Positions 61,829-64,000 of a stretch of 64,000 nucleotides of DNA are shown here, in pieces (position 1 is the first letter of the stretch; each line of letters opens with the position of its first letter). Source of the stretch: Quadrisphaera sp. INWT6 (GTDB lineage: Bacteria > Actinomycetota > Actinomycetes > Actinomycetales > Quadrisphaeraceae); assembly GCF_015390235.1 (NCBI RefSeq), contig NZ_VUOH01000001.1:868001-932000 (forward strand), written 5' to 3'. The position numbers were made by a program, and so were the translations under genes. The notes under the pieces are model-generated. The model was given only the letters and a program-made list of their open reading frames with translations, did no database searches and was not told the DNA's origin.

Positions 61829-63490
61829 GTGACGGGTCCGCAGCAGGTGCTGCTGCAGCGCCGGGGTGGGGGCGTCGTGGTCCGAGCGGACGGTCGCGAC
61901 GTCCAGGTCCCCGAGGAGGAGCTCGCCGACCTCGTCCGCCGGCTCGAGGCGGAGGGCGCCGGCCCGCGGTGGGTGTGGGACGACACCACCCGCTGGTACC
62001 CCGCGCTCCTCGCTGCCGGCGTGCGCGTGCGGCGCTGCACGGACCTGCGCCTGGTGCACCGCGTGCTGCGGCGCTCGACGGCCGTCGACCGAGAGCTGCT
62101 CGCCGGTCCGGACACCGCCGCCTGGGACGAGCTGGCGCCCGTGAGCGCGAGCTCCGGCGCTCCGGGCGGCGCTGCGCCGGAGGGGCTGTTCGAGATGGCC
62201 GCTCCGGCGGGTTCCCTCGACGCCGCCGCCGAGCTCGCCCGGCAGGAGGCCGCGGTGGCGGCGTCGCCGCTGCGCGGCCGGTTGCAGCTGCTGGCCGCGG
62301 CGGAGAGCGCCGCCGGGCTGGTGGCCGCGGAGATGACGCACGCCGGGCTGCCGTGGCGCGCCGACGTCCACGACCGGCTGCTCGTCGACGAGCTCGGACC
62401 GCAGCCGCCGGCGGGGGAGCAGCCGCGGGTGCTGGTGCACCTGCTCGACCAGGCGCGCTCGGCGCTCGACGCCCCCACCCTGAACCCCGACAGCCCCGCC
62501 GACCTGCTGCGCGCCCTGCGCCGCGTCCGTCTGGAGCCGCCCGACACCCGCTCGGGCACGCTGCAGCAGCTCGACCACCCCGCCGTCGTCCCGCTGCTGG
62601 AGCACCGGCGGCTGAGCAGGCTGCACGCCGCCAACGGCTGGCGCTGGCTGCGCGAGTGGGTCCGCGACGGCCGCTACCGCCCCGACCACCTGCCCGGCGG
62701 CGTGGTCAGCGGCCGGTGGGCGGCGCAGGGCGGGGGAGCGCTGTCGGTGCCCGCCGTGCTGCGTCCCGCGGTGGTCGCCGACGACGGGTGGCGCCTGGTC
62801 GTCGCCGACGTCGCCCAGCTCGAGCCGCGCGTGCTCGCCGCGGTCAGCGCCGACGCCGACCTGGCCCGCGCGGCGGCCGGCGGTGACCTCTACCAGGGCG
62901 TCGTCGACAGCGGCGCCGTCGCCACCCGCGCCGACGCCAAGCTGGCGGTGCTCGGCGCGATGTACGGGGCCACCGCCGGCAGCGGCGGGCGCATGGTCGA
63001 TCACCTGGCGCGCCGGTACCCCCGCGCGGTGGAGCACCTCGAGCTCGCGGCGGCCGCGGGGGAGCGGGGCGAGGCCGTGAGCACCTGGCTGGGGCGCGGG
63101 TCGCCGGTGCCGACGGGCTCGTGGACCCAGCAGGCCCCCGACCAGCCCGCCAGCGACGCCGACCTGCGCGAGCGCCGCTCCTGGGGCCGCTTCACCCGCA
63201 ACTTCGTGGTGCAGGGGTCCGCGGCGGAGTGGGCCTCCAGCTGGGTCGCGCTGCTGCGCGAGGAGCTGTGGCGCCTCGGGAGCGGCCGGGTCGCCGAGCG
63301 CCCGCACCTGGTGCTCTTCCTCCACGACGAGGTGCTCGTGCACACCCCCGCAGCGCTGGCCGACGACGTCGCGCTCGCGGTCCGCGGCGCCGCAGAGCGC
63401 GCCGGGCGGCTGCTCTACGGCGACTTCCCGATCACCTTCCCCCTCGACGTGCACGTGGGCCGCGCCTGGAGCGACGCCGGCGGGCACTGA
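61829..63490 (+). CDS. Family-A DNA polymerase homologue (actinobacterial short form)
   Basis: A 553-residue protein shorter than DNA polymerase I. The first 180 residues are a diverged exonuclease-like region. Polymerase motif A is VVADVAQLEPRVLAAVSADA (catalytic Asp kept; the usual Tyr-Ser-Gln-Ile is changed). Motif B is ADAKLAVLGAMYGATAG (Lys and Tyr kept, Phe changed to Leu). Motif C is FLHDEVLVH. Such proteins are annotated as bifunctional 3'-5' exonuclease/polymerase; their role is unclear. GAGACT lies 6 nt before the GTG. Confidence 0.88.
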   Translation: MTGPQQVLLQRRGGGVVVRADGRDVQVPEEELADLVRRLEAEGAGPRWVWDDTTRWYPALLAAGVRVRRCTDLRLVHRVLRRSTAVDRELLAGPDTAAWDELAPVSASSGAPGGAAPEGLFEMAAPAGSLDAAAELARQEAAVAASPLRGRLQLLAAAESAAGLVAAEMTHAGLPWRADVHDRLLVDELGPQPPAGEQPRVLVHLLDQARSALDAPTLNPDSPADLLRALRRVRLEPPDTRSGTLQQLDHPAVVPLLEHRRLSRLHAANGWRWLREWVRDGRYRPDHLPGGVVSGRWAAQGGGALSVPAVLRPAVVADDGWRLVVADVAQLEPRVLAAVSADADLARAAAGGDLYQGVVDSGAVATRADAKLAVLGAMYGATAGSGGRMVDHLARRYPRAVEHLELAAAAGERGEAVSTWLGRGSPVPTGSWTQQAPDQPASDADLRERRSWGRFTRNFVVQGSAAEWASSWVALLREELWRLGSGRVAERPHLVLFLHDEVLVHTPAALADDVALAVRGAAERAGRLLYGDFPITFPLDVHVGRAWSDAGGH

Positions 63491-63518
63491 CGCCTGACCC
63501 CACCGGCGGGTCTCGACC

Positions 63519-63618
63519 TGCCGGAACCCGGCCACCACGTGTCGGAGCCCCGGCACCAGCTGTCGGAACCCGGCTCGGGTTCCGACACGTCGCGGCAGGG
63601 ACCCGACACCTCCGGGCG
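63519..63618. repeat. 21-bp tandem repeats closing into a 12-bp hairpin
   Basis: Three 21-bp units (63519, 63540, 63561) share TGYCGGARCCC followed by GGCACCA-like ends. The third pairs perfectly with an inverted copy, giving a 12-bp stem and 3-nt loop (63561-63587), and a weaker inverted copy (ACCCGACACC) follows. It lies just after the polymerase stop and probably terminates that gene. Confidence 0.75.
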
Positions 63619-63710
63619 GAGGATGCGGGCCTTCGACGTGCACGTCGGCCTCGTCTGGCCCGGCGCCGGCTGACCCGCGGCGGCGCGAGGTGCGGCCGCG
63701 CAGCTCACGC

Positions 63711-63783
63711 CCCTTCGCCGCAGCTGCCGCCTCATCGGGAGTGCCGAAGGGGCGGCAGCTGCGACGAAGGGGCGGCAACTGCG
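63711..63783. repeat. 21-bp inverted repeat plus an extra direct copy
   Basis: Arms at 63711-63731 and 63751-63771 pair with one mismatch. The second arm is followed by a further direct copy of GGGGCGGCAACTGCG (about 63769-63783), so the arm appears once inverted and twice direct, 20 bp apart. Confidence 0.75.
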
Positions 63784-63822
63784 CCGTCTGCGTCTGCCCA
63801 GTGCCCAGATGGCCCCGTGGGC

Positions 63823-63865
63823 GCTCGGATGGCCCCATCACGAGTGCCGATGGGGCCATCCGAGC
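63823..63865. repeat. 17-bp perfect inverted repeat
   Basis: GCTCGGATGGCCCCATC (63823-63839) is repeated inverted and without mismatch at 63849-63865 with a 9-nt loop. A partial direct copy (AGATGGCCCC) precedes it at 63807. Confidence 0.75.
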
Positions 63866-63969
63866 ACCTACGGCGCTACCTCGGCCGCTCAGGAGCCCCC
63901 CTGGACGGGCTGCCGAGGTCCGGCCCGGGGATGACGCGCCGCGGTGATCAGCGCCGGGACGATGCGGGG

Positions 63970-64000
63970 GTGAGCGACCCCCAGACCCCCGTCACCCAGA
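63970..64000 (+). CDS. Start of a CDS (partial)
   Basis: A GTG at 63970 opens VSDPQTPVTQ, which runs off the window. The frame is plausible, but there is neither a clear ribosome site nor a -10 element, so it is tentative. Confidence 0.3.
   Translation, partial: MSDPQTPVTQ

Noticed and set aside
59111..63859. A minus-strand open frame of over 1500 codons
   Set aside because: Only its 3' part (59111-60337) is an MFS gene. The rest is the antisense shadow of the second MFS and polymerase genes, open because stop codons are rare at this GC content.
1..64000. tRNA, rRNA or riboswitch genes
   Set aside because: No T-loop consensus, rRNA segments or recognised aptamer cores were found by eye. 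A covariance-model search would be decisive.

Overview
The window is very GC-rich DNA with almost exclusively G or C at third codon positions, many GTG starts and many transcripts that appear to begin at the start codon. This, together with an IdeR/DtxR-type iron box, a DUF2252 protein, an actinobacterial type of family-A DNA polymerase and a soluble chemoreceptor, points to an actinomycete. A motile member of the Kineosporiales would fit, but the sequence does not fix the genus. No rRNA, tRNA or CRISPR array was seen.

Region 1-31 kb looks like core-type chromosome. It holds a dual-GAF chemoreceptor, a phosphotransferase gene broken by an in-frame TGA, a YbaK deacylase, a glycosyltransferase and an ABC-2 exporter. 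These are followed by a carbohydrate ABC importer with two Gfo/Idh/MocA dehydrogenases, and a siderophore importer without its ATPase. A DUF2252 protein, a LysE/LysG-type exporter-regulator pair, hisD, a short-chain dehydrogenase, an AzgA-like purine permease and an RNA 2',3'-cyclic phosphodiesterase-type protein complete the stretch. A palindromic element centred on TGATCA recurs at gene 3' ends throughout this part and is absent afterwards.

Region 31-45 kb holds a second ABC-2 exporter with permuted gene order, a small membrane protein followed by a YidC/Oxa1 protein, and a tightly overlapping four-gene operon. That operon (metallo-beta-lactamase lactonase, FmdB-type zinc ribbon, alcohol dehydrogenase, aldehyde dehydrogenase) resembles the gamma-butyrolactone (blc/att) catabolic operon and faces a frameshifted PucR-type regulator. 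Next come BenE, a MocR regulator facing a YczE-like membrane protein across a perfect 24-bp palindrome, and a two-domain P-loop kinase-like protein.

Region 45-59 kb is accessory in character: hypothetical membrane proteins and lipoproteins, a lower-GC OLD-family nuclease broken by a one-base deletion, and several regulator/enzyme pairs (TetR with a broken oxidoreductase, XRE with a zinc alcohol dehydrogenase, XRE with methionine aminopeptidase), plus a cupin, an MFS exporter and a methyltransferase. Region 59-64 kb has two divergent MFS proteins and a family-A DNA polymerase, then an intergenic zone with three unrelated strong inverted repeats.

Four genes or remnants carry a one-base indel in a G/C run, and one gene carries a nonsense codon. 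Some of these may be sequencing errors, and each is flagged.
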